In this document: positions 1 through 9,922 of the stretch, piece after piece
Layout of the letters: the number at the start of each line of letters is the position of its first letter
Position numbering within the stretch: the first letter of the stretch is position 1
Assembly (NCBI RefSeq): GCF_001723175.1
Contig: NC_064655.1
Location: forward strand, 1-64,000
Origin: Penicillium oxalicum
Taxonomy: Eukaryota; Ascomycota; Eurotiomycetes; Eurotiales; Aspergillaceae
Direction of reading: 5' to 3'
Length of the DNA stretch: 64,000 nt
The notes under the pieces: generated by a model
Told to the model about the DNA's origin: nothing
Seen by the model: only the letters and a program-made list of their open reading frames with translations
The model's database searches: none
Program-made: the position numbers and the translations under genes

Positions 1-142
1 CCCTAACCCCTAACCCTAACCCCTAACCCCTAACCCCTAACCCTAACCCCCTAACCCCTAACCCCTAACCCCTAACCCCTAACCCCTAACCCCTAACCCC
101 TAACCCTAACCCCTAACCCCTAACCCCTAACCCCTAAACCCC
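1..142. repeat. Telomeric repeat tract (chromosome end)
   Basis: The first 142 bases are an uninterrupted run of C-strand telomere units. Most units are the 7-mer CCCCTAA, mixed with some 6-mers CCCTAA and one unit with five Cs. The C-rich strand running 5' to 3' into the chromosome is the expected orientation for a left end. The G-rich strand would read TTAGGGG/TTAGGG. The tract stops sharply at a CCTATAAGG sequence that begins the subtelomeric repeat. Confidence 0.97.
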
Positions 143-228
143 TATAAGGATAGTCACGGGACTGAACAGGGCCGAACGGGGGTGCTCACGTGAGCCTTAG
201 CTCACGTGACCGTCCTTCCGGGATCTCA
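142..228 (+). repeat. Subtelomeric repeat, copy A, with CACGTG palindrome
   Basis: An 87-bp block starting CTATAAGGATAGTCACGGG directly follows the telomere and is found again, about 85% identical, at 5608-5694. It contains a 24-bp inverted repeat (186-209) built from two CACGTG boxes facing each other. It could be the start of a solo LTR, since copy B stands at the head of gypsy relics, or a dedicated subtelomeric unit. The two cannot be told apart here. Confidence 0.75.
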
Positions 229-436
229 CGTGCGGAAGTCTATCTGACCCGCCACGAATTAACTCCACGTCCACGTGATCCGGAAGGCTTAGGCCAGATA
301 ACCGCCCCTTCCCCGCGATCCACCTTAGGTACCCCTTTCTGATTACAGTTCGTACTTGGTTTATTAAGTACTTCTATTTTCCCCTCGAGTTACAACATAC
401 CGAGCCTACCCAAAGAAAAACTGCATATCAACCGAC

Positions 437-1549
437 ATGTCGACGAATAACTTGGCCCTTAATGGCGATGAGACTATGCGACAGGCCGTGGATCAATTTC
501 GCACGCGCATGGCAGCCGCTAACCGACAGTTCGTCCAGAACCGTATCTCCGAGATCGACGCCCGTGGCCTGACGGATGAGAAGGACCGAATCAGCCTAAT
601 GCAGCGATGGCGCCACTTTGAAGTCCTCGGCCGCGATGATGAGGTTAGCTATATTGGCCCCGATGCGCGTTATAAGAGCAACAAGTTCCGGCAGACACGG
701 GAATTAGCTGCCATACCAGCGCTGTTGGAAGACGATCCTCGTCCGCTCTTTGCCTTGGACGGGATTTACCCGCCATACCTTTGTACGCCGGAAGCTCGCC
801 AGATCTTCCTCGACACTCTCCAGGAAGTATTCCAACGGCAGGCGGAGGCGTGGATGGCCGCTGAAGGCGAGGATCCTGCTTCAATGACGGCAATCCCGCG
901 TTGCGAGGAGCTTGGCTATCTCGTGAAGTATACGCACGAGGTGGAGGATCCGGACTTTCGCCACTCAGGCATCGCTCCCTTCACGGCTGGCCTCGATTTG
1001 CTAAGGGCTCGGTTTGAACGCCCACCCTGTATAGACGTAGCGGAGCAGCGGGCCCAGTACTATGCATCTGTGCGCAAGGATTGCACGTGGTTACAGAAGT
1101 CGCTGGAGAATGATGACGATTCAGACCTGATCAACAAGGCTAATATCGCGGCCGGACCGGATCTGGATCTAGAGGTACGCGCAGGGGTAGTAACGGGCAC
1201 CGGCTACGTGGGGGATTATCCGAGATGGCACAGTGCGTACCTCTACTGCCGGAAGCGTCCCGAAGAGGATGTGGATGGGAAGAAGTTACCGGATGAAGAT
1301 ATACCAGACGCCCCTAAGATCCAGGAGTGGGGTTGGCGCGTGGTTTTTATGGAGCACGAGCCGGACATGGCCTTGGATCAGCAGGTGCTCTACGGAAGGA
1401 GGCCGCGCTTTGACTCGATTCCGGAGTTTCTAGACTGGTATGCGAGCTGGCCAGACTTCTTGGATGACCGCGAGCTGCTCAGTCTACGCCGCTATGCGAA
1501 AGGATGTGAGACAGATTGCGAGTCTGATTGTGAGGATCACAAGTTATAG
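437..1549 (+). CDS. Hypothetical 370-aa protein next to the telomere
   Basis: A single uninterrupted frame of 370 residues begins about 300 bp from the last telomere unit. I do not recognise the family. The protein is soluble in appearance, with no signal peptide or membrane segment, many aromatic and acidic residues, and an acidic Cys-containing tail (CETDCESDCEDH). Codons are GC-rich and evenly used, unlike the AT-rich decayed sequence that follows, and there are none of the TAG stops that riddle nearby RIP-damaged DNA. This suggests a maintained or recently acquired gene. It lies between two copies of the CACGTG-palindrome repeat. The first ATG was chosen; a second Met lies at residue 14. 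Transcription runs away from the telomere. Confidence 0.6.
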   Translation: MSTNNLALNGDETMRQAVDQFRTRMAAANRQFVQNRISEIDARGLTDEKDRISLMQRWRHFEVLGRDDEVSYIGPDARYKSNKFRQTRELAAIPALLEDDPRPLFALDGIYPPYLCTPEARQIFLDTLQEVFQRQAEAWMAAEGEDPASMTAIPRCEELGYLVKYTHEVEDPDFRHSGIAPFTAGLDLLRARFERPPCIDVAEQRAQYYASVRKDCTWLQKSLENDDDSDLINKANIAAGPDLDLEVRAGVVTGTGYVGDYPRWHSAYLYCRKRPEEDVDGKKLPDEDIPDAPKIQEWGWRVVFMEHEPDMALDQQVLYGRRPRFDSIPEFLDWYASWPDFLDDRELLSLRRYAKGCETDCESDCEDHKL

Positions 1550-2190
1550 TAATGAATGAATAGGTATGAGGGATGCCCTCTCGTCTAAATATATACCTTG
1601 AAGCTTTGAGATCTCGATCTCGGTCAGGGCAAGGTCCCGTGTGGTTGCAAATTTAGTAGGCAGGTAGACGAGAAGTCGGAGATGCTCTACCAGGTTTCTT
1701 TTCTTCTTCGATGCCCCGTCTGAGCCTGGGGTATCCGTACAGATTGATAAGATTAACAAGTCTCCCGCCAACGAAATCGCATAATTCTTGTATACGGCCG
1801 TATTCATAAAGATCTCTGCCGCATCAGTACCGATATCACTACAGCCAATCATCTGGAGTGGTCGTCCCTTCAGCTAGTCACGAAATAGGTCATGAAGACC
1901 TTGCCTATGGAGGCAGGAGTAGGATAGTCAATTTTCGTATAGCGCTAACGGGCGCAAGATAATCTAATCTATCCCCTGTCCTTAATATGCGCCATCAGAT
2001 ATTTCTTAAAGTGATGCTTGTGGACGAAATAAGGGATACTGGTTGGGTTGTCGATAGATTGCGTACTGTGACGGTCGACAGCGGTCCAAACAAAATTTTT
2101 AACGCCGTTCTCGACCGCTTCATCAATGAAACTCTTTCCTTGAACTTCTTCTCCGACATTGCTACCCATAACAGGCTCCAGCTCCAGCAC
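1544..2190 (-). pseudogene. NmrA-like NAD(P)-binding protein, decayed fragment
   Basis: Two minus-strand pieces read like the middle and C-terminal parts of NmrA-family NAD(P)-binding proteins. The piece at 2190-1969 holds GKSFIDEAVENGVKNFVWTA followed by an SVDR-like VDR and a PYFVHKHHF segment, as in the family. The piece at 1900-1740 holds LKGRPLQMIGCSDIGTDAAE and NTAVYKNYAISLAGD. The two are separated by frame breaks and stops, and the N-terminal Rossmann GxxGxxG end is absent. NmrA relatives sense redox or nitrogen state, but this copy cannot make a working protein. Confidence 0.7.
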
Positions 2191-2209
2191 AAAAAGCTTT
2201 GGTGTTAGT

Positions 2210-5200
2210 TAGGCATGCCTTAAGAACCGATGCCGCAGGATAGGCTAGAATTCAAAGATTCTGGTAGGTTGGGGGGGATGGTTATGCTGGTTGTAGGGAT
2301 ACTAGCTGTACTTTGGGATAGCATATCCGTATATACTTATACTTATCACTAATTCGATGAATCCTAAGTCTGTCATCCGAGCCATCAATCGTATCGAATC
2401 TCAAGATGGTTCCTATAACTAGCTCTCTGTCTAGGCTTAGAGCAATTTCTTCCGAATCTGATATAAAATCTAGGAATATAAGAGATTCTATGAAAAGGAT
2501 ACTTAGTGTCCCGAGGAGATACGCCAGGAGTGTGTCTCTTATAGTAACGCCTCAATAGGGTGAAATCCTAAGGAGCTTTTATAGCGCGGCCTTTGGGCGT
2601 ACAGAATTCTGTTTCCTTACCGCTACTGCAATCTGGAGGGTAAATAAAAGTTGATTGTTCATGATCAGACCCGAATAGACCTGTATTTACTCCTAGTGAG
2701 ATATAGAATAAGTAACACCGAGGAGAATTCCTTATATTCTCACATGAGAGGAGCATCTATTCTGATATCACAATTTGCCTTGTCCGAGAGACGATACATC
2801 TTCTTCCCTTCTTTTACCCCGGCCTCCGACCATAACCTCAGTAGGCGCGGCGATAGCGGTTGTGAATATGGTGTGGATAACGATATCCAGTTGAATCTTG
2901 CTTCACAGCTAAGCCCAGGTTGCTCCTGGGCTCACCGACCTGTTATAAAGCAGTAGGCAATATTAGTATTCTTATAAGCAGCAGCCGAGGGGCCTTATAT
3001 ATAAAGTATTGTGACGATAACAGGAAAGGAAAGAGGGCTATAGGGGCTAGGAGGGTCGAGGGAATATGAAAACTGACTTAACGGATTGCTAGAGCGGATG
3101 ATAGCGAGGAGGGAGGAGCAGAGAATAAAAGAGCAGAAGTTCCTTCCGGATTTGAGATACTCTCCAATACCCGCTCCTCGCACATTCCAGATATGAAACG
3201 AGGGTTGTGAGACTAGGAGACCGGCTGCTAACGATATAATTGACACTCGCGACCCGAGGCAGCGTACAGCCAGGAACGACAGGTCGACACTTACGCACAT
3301 CGAGCGGCGCACAGAGAAGTGCTATTAACTTCATAAGAGAAGGTAAATAGGGCGTGACTGAAGAAGGAGATCGTGTCACTCATGACGTTTCCCATGCACG
3401 CTAGTGAGGATACTTACGCCGCTCCCGTAGCAAGTAAAACATAAAGGGTTTTCGATAACAGAACCATCCTTTTTAGGTAGAATAACAGGTATTGTTTTTG
3501 AATAGGGAAAAAGAATCATGCCTGGCCTTAGTCCTACTCATAGGTCTGGGTATCAGATATAGCCTTATTATTTAGTCCCAGGACTCGAATCGAAAAATAC
3601 GGTAGCTAGCCGAATCCTGCTCCGTAGAAAAGGGGAAAAAGTTCCGACGTTCAGGGGCCAAGGGCATTAACTTGACAGGAAGAAGTCCAGGGGACCTAGG
3701 AGACTGTAAGCGTATAGCGGAATAGACAATAGAAACGGACCTAGATCCATTGCACTGTATCAGATATATTTTGTATCAGTACTTTTGCTTACGCTTCTAT
3801 TTTCGGAATAACTAGGTTGGAAACGCTATAAGAGTAGGTAGGACTTAACACCAAGTAGTTCACACTAGAGCTTGGATACAGGGACGAGTACACCTGCCTA
3901 GCTTTATCTATGGAACTACAAAATTAAATAATAAATACTTTAAATACGGAGTGTTCTGGTCTTGAATTCACGAGAGACATATAGTCGAATCAAAAGCCAC
4001 TTTTGTTTAAATTACGCATACAATATATCAATAGAGTAACCGGATCAGCATAGTCAAGATACAGCAGGCACATTGAATATACACTGCTATAACACAGGTA
4101 AACTTGTTCAACCCTTTTCGTGACTCATTCCCGATCACCGGCCGGGGGGGGGTTCGGAATCGTATAAGCAAGACTTAGTAAACTCAAAATTTGCTTCCTT
4201 TGAAGAACATCAATTCTTGCTAATACGCTAAAGCAATTAACTAGTAGCGCGCTAACAAGCATAGCGAAATTACTTTTCCGGGATCGGGTAGTAGCTTCCA
4301 ATTTAGGAAGCGGGACGGCCCTCCAGCCTGATAATCCGATATCCGTACGCTTAAATTGTAAACGGCTGTTTTCGGGGAAGTTCCGGTTCAAAATTTTATT
4401 ATATACCTCCGTGGCGGCTTTTGATTACTCCATATACTACATTACAGACGGCCTTATGCCTAGTAATTATGTCCGGAATCTATCACCGTCCCCCCCCTCT
4501 CTCTCTTTGTCTCACACACACATATACTCTGACGAAAAGACTGCTTGCTTTGAAGGATAAGATTGAGCCCATCGACAATAGTAATCCACGCCAGGCCCAG
4601 CGGAAAATAACATTCCCAGAGGTCGTCGCTAGCAATCACTGTTTTTGCTAGGCATACTACCAGATACCAAACCTGGACCCGGGGCATAGGAACTAATCTG
4701 CCTAATTAGTCGCGCTTGACCGTAGAATTGCGGGTGCGCTAGGCATGCAGTAACCGTGCTAGATATAACAAAACAGCCCCAGTTATGAATGCGTAACAAA
4801 AATTCCGCCAGTTTTGCGAGTAAGGAACTCCCGCATACAGTCCAACTATATTCAATACCACGCCTTGGAGGCGGGGATGCTTCCGGCGTAAGGAAGACAG
4901 GTCCCACATTGCACGAATCAAGTCCATTGTAAAAGCAATCTGCGCCCTCAATCGGGTCTCGAAGAGGGCCAGTCGCCCAGTAGAACGAGGTAACCAGCAG
5001 AGTGATTCCACAGACTTCGGAACGCCTTTATTAGAGAGTAACCGGAATCAGTTTTCGAGAATAGTAAGATGAAACGGCAGGAGACGTACCGTTAACAACA
5101 TAAAAAGTCGAGGCATCACGAGAGGGCAGAGATATACAACACGCCTCTAATTCGAGATGCAAGGCCTCGAGAACAGTATCGTTGGAATCCCGAGCATGCA

Positions 5201-5600
5201 TATTAGGATACGTGCGATAACTTGTGGCCAGAAAGCAGTTGGCCGCCTTATTCCATAGGCGCAAACCACTGTCTCTGTAGGTATTATAGAGAATTTGCCA
5301 CTCCGAGGATGCAGATACTTAGGCATTTGCACTATAATCGCAAAAGAGACAATTCTTAGTATCCGAACAGGGCCCTAGAGAGTTTAGTAAAGACAGATAC
5401 AGTCCTCGCTCACTTAAGTAATATATAGACGGCGTAGCTCATCATTCAAATTGTTATCATATAGATCACTAAGGGCCAGTCCATCTATACTAGCTATAAC
5501 ATATTCGCCCGTCTGAAACTAGCGAAGGTAGACTGATTAGTGTGATTCGAAGAGTAAAGAAAGGTTTTTCTTTGGAGTATATCTACAGTATCTCTTAAAT
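2210..5600. other. AT-rich subtelomeric stretch without supportable genes
   Basis: Only short overlapping frames occur, on both strands, with no recognisable domain. TAG and TATA-like triplets are abundant, which suggests old point-mutated DNA. Short minus-strand coding-like pieces at 4739-5011 and 5031-5264 may be gene relics but match nothing I know. A small pyrimidine run followed by a (CA)n microsatellite lies at about 4490-4526. Confidence 0.6.
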
Positions 5601-5607
5601 ATCAGGT

Positions 5608-5694
5608 CTATAAGGACAGTCACGGGGCTATACGGGGCCGAACGGGGGTACTCACGTGAGTCATGACTCACGTGACCACCCTTCCGGGATCTCA
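5608..5694 (+). repeat. Subtelomeric repeat, copy B, with CACGTG palindrome
   Basis: This is the second copy of the 87-bp block beside the telomere (142-228), in the same orientation. The 24-bp palindrome at 5652-5675 is perfect here. Next to it the sequence changes into the RIP-saturated gypsy region, so this copy may be the outer end of an LTR. Confidence 0.75.
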
Positions 5695-6379
5695 TCCTCC
5701 CCTACTTAGACTGAACTCGCCCCGAGCTTCAGGGTAACTTAGCCTAAGCTTACTGCTGCTCTGTTCGGTCATATCCGCAGGTTCCCGCCTTGGTGCGTTT
5801 ATATATACACGGTAAAGTCAAAATAGTAGGGGTTTAACAAAGGAAAAGGTGCAACATCATTTTCGGCCACTCATAACTACTATATACGGCCAATAGTCGC
5901 CAAAAGCTCCTATTAGGGCAGTCCGGGGGAACAAAGGATCCCCCGCTATAAGTATAGGTAAATCCCCTCGATCGCTTCTTCTTCTCTTTATCTTTCTTCC
6001 TTATCTCTTCTAACACTATCTAGGTTATCCCGTATATTCTAAGACTTTTTCCTAGGCCGGGTAGCTTACTCCGAGTCCGAACTAGACCCTTAAGTAGCTA
6101 ATAGGTCTTTAGTTCCTCCTTATCCTCTTTCTAAGCTAGTAGTTAATCCTCCTGCTAAGTTCGCTCCTGCCCCTTTATCTCCTCTCGTCCTTAAACTTCC
6201 TATACCAGACACTCTATCGAGCCCTCGGTAATCTAAGGACTAGCTTATAAGCGATTAGGAGTTTTTAGAGTCTCGTACTCCTATTCCGTCGTCTTCTCCT
6301 AAGCCTTCCCTTAGTAGCTCTATCGAGCGTTAGGTCTAGATTACTTAGTCGCGGATAGCTCCGGTAATAAGAAAGAGGG

Positions 6380-7327
6380 CTATCGCGGTAAAGTACACTC
6401 TGGCCTAGATTTTCGCGTATACGCGTAAGAAGGACTTCGATCCGAATACTGCGCAGACTAATAGGCTATAGACGGGCTTAGATACCCGTAGTAATCCTCT
6501 AGGGAGTTAGTTTAAGACTAACTATACGAAGGACTTCTAGACGAATAGCTTACAAGTCCGAGACGTGGACTAGAGGAACGATAACCCGAAGGATTACGGT
6601 ACCCTTACGAAGGTTCGGGTAGCCTTTACCTAATAGATCGGTAAACAGGCTCCTAACGGTAAGGAATACTAGTTATATAGTAACCTAAATAGTCTATTCG
6701 ATTCCTGTCGCGTTTTCGGGACTAAGCGAGAGGGTCTATTAGGGGCCGGAGGCTATAGAAATTGCTAATTTAATAGTAACGCGTCCTAGTACTCCTTACA
6801 GAGGGATAAGCTCCTCGACCCTTAGGTATAGGAATATTATAATAAGATATATCCCTCCTACGTGCTAGTTAAGGATAAAAAGGTATATTCCCCTTCGTTT
6901 ATTCCCGATCTCCTTAGCTAACCTTTAGTAGCGCGATCTAAAGGGCAAGAAGCGGGCCCGTAATAACGATAGCGGCGAGGGTAGCTCTAAAAAGAAGAAG
7001 GGCTAGGATAATAAGCCTAAGAAGAGGAAGGACAAGGGTAAGGGTAAGGCTAAGGATAATAGTACCTTCTTTAAGAATTCGTGGCTATCTAGTCCCCTAA
7101 AGGATCCTTAGGTTTATAACAAGAACGACTTTACGGTCGCGTTAGAGGCCTATAAGGCGATTCTAGAGATGATCGCGGCTTTAGAGAGCGATCTCGAGAT
7201 CCTAGAGGCGTACCTAGTCGAGAATAGGCAGATTAAGCTCGAGGATAACGATAACGATAATAACGATAATAATAGTAATAGCGACGATAACCCGTTCGTC
7301 TCTATTAAGAAGCGTTTAGGGAAGTAA
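6380..7327 (+). pseudogene. RIP-damaged ORF, possibly gag-like
   Basis: A long plus-strand frame is interrupted mainly by TAG codons and ends at a TAA near 7327. It has a Lys/Arg-rich basic tract around 6945-7060 (for example KKRKDKGKGKAKDN), then an acidic helical segment and an Asn/Asp-rich tail encoded by GATAACGATAA repeats. A basic tract in the first ORF of a gypsy element would suit a gag protein, but I see no CCHC knuckle, so the identity is uncertain. Confidence 0.45.
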
Positions 7328-7439
7328 TCTCCTTTTCGTGTACTTTTGGCGTTAGTATAGGTAGTTAAATTCGATATGCTTTGTATTAGTATTAGTGCCT
7401 CGTAGGGACTACGATAGCAAGAGGTCCGTTAAATAAATC

Positions 7440-8865
7440 CCGTTCGTCTTAGTCGGCGTCCCGGCTATTCCGAACGTCCCCTAGTAGTAGTCTACTAGAT
7501 CCTAACGAGTCCGTATCCTAGAGCTCGTCCCTAGATATAGGTACTTAGAGCTCCTCCTAGTCTATCGCGCGTTTCTTAGTCTTTCTGTTTTCCCTATCGA
7601 TACGTTTACGGCTCCGATCGAGGGCTTCTGTTATAACGTTCTCCTCCCCTATTTTGCTCGGGCGTATACCGTTAGCCCGGTCCGTCAGGAATTAATTCTA
7701 TTCTTCCTTCGTAAAGGTAGATAAGTCCCTATACGTAGGAGGAGTATTATCCTGTTCGATAATTTTTAGTAGCTCTCGGGGTCGTCTTAGTCGGATCCCC
7801 TATCTCTAGAGTACTACTTGTACTGCCTATAATATCTATAGGGCTCCCGGGTCCTTTACGTTAGCTCTAACTAGCCGCGAACTATTAATTAGGTTCTTTA
7901 GGACCCGTCCGTTCGGTTCTTCTAGTGTATATATACTAAGTAGGTATACTATAAGGACTTTGAAAGGTCCGAACCACTTACTCTCGAATTTCTGCACTAA
8001 TTCGTTCCGAACGAGGACCTAATCTCCCTTTTCGAAGCTTATCTTCGTTACCTAGCTATCCCTGATCCTATTAGTCCGGATCGCTCGGGATAGTAGCAGT
8101 TTATTCGCTTTGGTGCGGGCGTCGCTTACGTCCTAGAGCTCTTTAGTCCGTCCTACGAATACTAAGGGTTCTTTTGTTAGGTCGTTACCTAGTAAGCGGG
8201 GGTAGACCCCGTAAACCAGAAAGAATAGGCTATACCTAGTTACCGCGTATTCCCGGACCTATATAGCTAGGGTCGCCTACGCTAGATATAGGTCCTACGC
8301 CTTCGTTAGCTTTCCTATAAGGTACTTTGTTAATATACGGCCGAGTAGACCGTTAAGATTTTCTACTTTCCTGTTTGTATAGGGGTAGTAGGGGGTAGTT
8401 AGCTAGTACTAAGTTTTTAGTAGGTTTAGGTAGTAGCTAACCGCACCCGAAAGGAGGTTTAAACTATTATCGGAGAGGATCTCGAGTAGCGCTCTGTAAT
8501 TCATAAAGATTTCCTCGTGGAGGAAGGTCCTAAGCGCTTCTTCCGTAGCTTCCGGGACGGCCTTAGCCATCGGCCATCCGATCGCGTAGTCGATTACTAT
8601 AATAATCTATCTATTACCGTTCGGTATTATCGGTAGTTATCCGATAAGGTCAATCCCCTATCTCTAGAAAGGCCTAATCCCTTTAGTTACTAGGTAGTAG
8701 GCCGTTTCCCGTTCTAGGGCCTTCTTTAATCCCTAAGAAACCTAGCACTAAGGGCACTCACGTGCCGCGGTCTCTATATCCGCTCTTATCTAGGGCTACT
8801 AAGCTCTCGGTCTTAGGACACCGTTTAGGCCCGGCTATCCTAGATATCCGTATTATAAGTATATC
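7440..8865 (-). pseudogene. Ty3/gypsy integrase relic (inverted fragment)
   Basis: Read on the minus strand, 8740-8420 gives an integrase core: a stretch like DYAIGWPMAKAVPEATEEAL, then FLHEEIFMNY and EILSDNSLN. Further on come PYTNRKVENLNG and VYGVYPRLLG. These are the conserved blocks of fungal gypsy integrases. Numerous TAG codons, most of them Trp to stop, break the frame. An HVSA-type piece just upstream may be the zinc-binding N-terminal domain. The fragment runs opposite to the RNase H relic next to it. Confidence 0.85.
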
Positions 8866-8889
8866 TTATTAACTAGATTACCCCTAAAC

Positions 8890-9320
8890 ACCGGTTCTAG
8901 GTAGGGCACTTTTAGGCTATCTTTATACGTAAAGATTAGTTAGCGGTCGTTAGCGTCTTCCTAGTCTTATATAGAGAGGTAATCCGAGTATACGACGGGC
9001 GGAAGCTTATAGGCGCCGAGCTTAACTACCTGGTGTACGAGAAGGAGTTGCTAGCTATTAAAGAGGCCCTACGGCTTTGGGATAAATATATTAATAATAG
9101 AACCTAAACGGAAATCGTGACGGACCACGCTAGCCTATAGTACCTATAGACGACCGTTACCTATAGTAAGCGCCTCGCCCGCTAGGTTAGCGAATTTTAG
9201 GAGTATAATCTTAAGATCCGATACTATCCGGGCACTAAAGCTATCGTGCCCGACGCCTTAAGCCGACGACCGGATTTTATTGAAAGGTTACCTACTAATA
9301 TTGCACGAGATCGACCTATA
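8890..9320 (+). pseudogene. Ty3/gypsy RNase H relic
   Basis: The plus strand encodes NYLVYEKELLAIKEALRLWD, then a TDHASL motif, SKRLAR, and the tail YYPGTKAIVPDALSRRPDF. These are the RNase H domain and the linker to integrase typical of gypsy polyproteins. TAG stops replace expected Trp codons. The integrase that should follow on this strand is missing, because the element is cut off at about 9465. Confidence 0.88.
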
Positions 9321-9474
9321 TAGAAGGCCGCCCTAATAGCCGTGAACGTAACTATTTAAAAGGTAGCCGAGGATAAATAGTTAGTCGCGACTGTTAACTT
9401 CTTAGATACAGGAGTGCTTCCTAATAATAAGCTCCTGTCTAAGGTAGTAACTCGATACTCCATTTAACGATGTG

Positions 9475-9536
9475 ACGGTTAGCAGGCTGCTGGAAATGGC
9501 AGCATCTGCCGCCGTTTTACGAGTCTTGCTAACCGT
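9475..9536. repeat. Nested hairpin at the edge of the DUF3435 locus
   Basis: The 10-bp arms ACGGTTAGCA (9475-9484) and TGCTAACCGT (9527-9536) are perfect inverted repeats. A smaller stem, TGCTG/CAGCA, lies inside. The structure sits within about 15 bp of the point where RIP-saturated DNA gives way to normal DNA, about 390 bp upstream of the recombinase start codon. It could be part of an element terminus or a recombinase binding site; this is inference. Confidence 0.5.
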
Positions 9537-9922
9537 TCGGCGCCTTGGCACGGGGCAATTAATTCCCACGCAGCACCCAACTTATCGCCACGCCGCCGCT
9601 CCGTTCCTCACGCTAGCCGTTGCTGCGCGACCCATGTGCAGAATGACCATGATCTGCCAATCTCGACGCCCAATTGTTAGGAGAAGGGAGCCAGAAATGG
9701 CTTCCTCCTGCTCCACCACTTTCTTTAAATTCCGAGGTCTGCCATTCCAGCTGTGGCCATTTCAAGTCCCCTTTTGCGTGTCGTCGTCCGTCCTTTTCAC
9801 GCGGCCGCAAAGGGCAGAACCCTGTCTCCAAGTTTCTTGTATGTCGACAAGCTGCTGCATCACATTTCCTAATGTCTGCTTTGATGGTGTCCCGCTCCCA
9901 CTCGGCTGGATCTGCTGAGATC

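Larger units (their letters stand above)
5608..9465. mobile_element. RIP-destroyed Ty3/gypsy retrotransposon remnants
   Basis: The block is rearranged retrotransposon DNA. CA and TG dinucleotides are almost missing from about 6000 to 9400 while CG remains common, and TAG stands where Trp or Gln codons would be expected. This is the signature of saturating CpA-to-TpA repeat-induced point mutation. Three coding relics are visible: a plus-strand Lys-rich ORF, a minus-strand integrase and a plus-strand RNase H region. The opposed orientations show at least two fragments joined head to head near 8870. The block ends abruptly at about 9465, where unmutated DNA begins. Confidence 0.88.

Noticed and set aside
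9472..9918. Plus-strand 148-codon frame starting at the RIP boundary
   Set aside because: It overlaps the hairpin and the leader of the recombinase, has no domain, and the frame at 9923 explains the locus better.
9674..9922. Upstream extension of the recombinase by 83 codons
   Set aside because: The added residues are low-complexity and unlike DUF3435 N-termini; the acidic start at 9923 fits the family.
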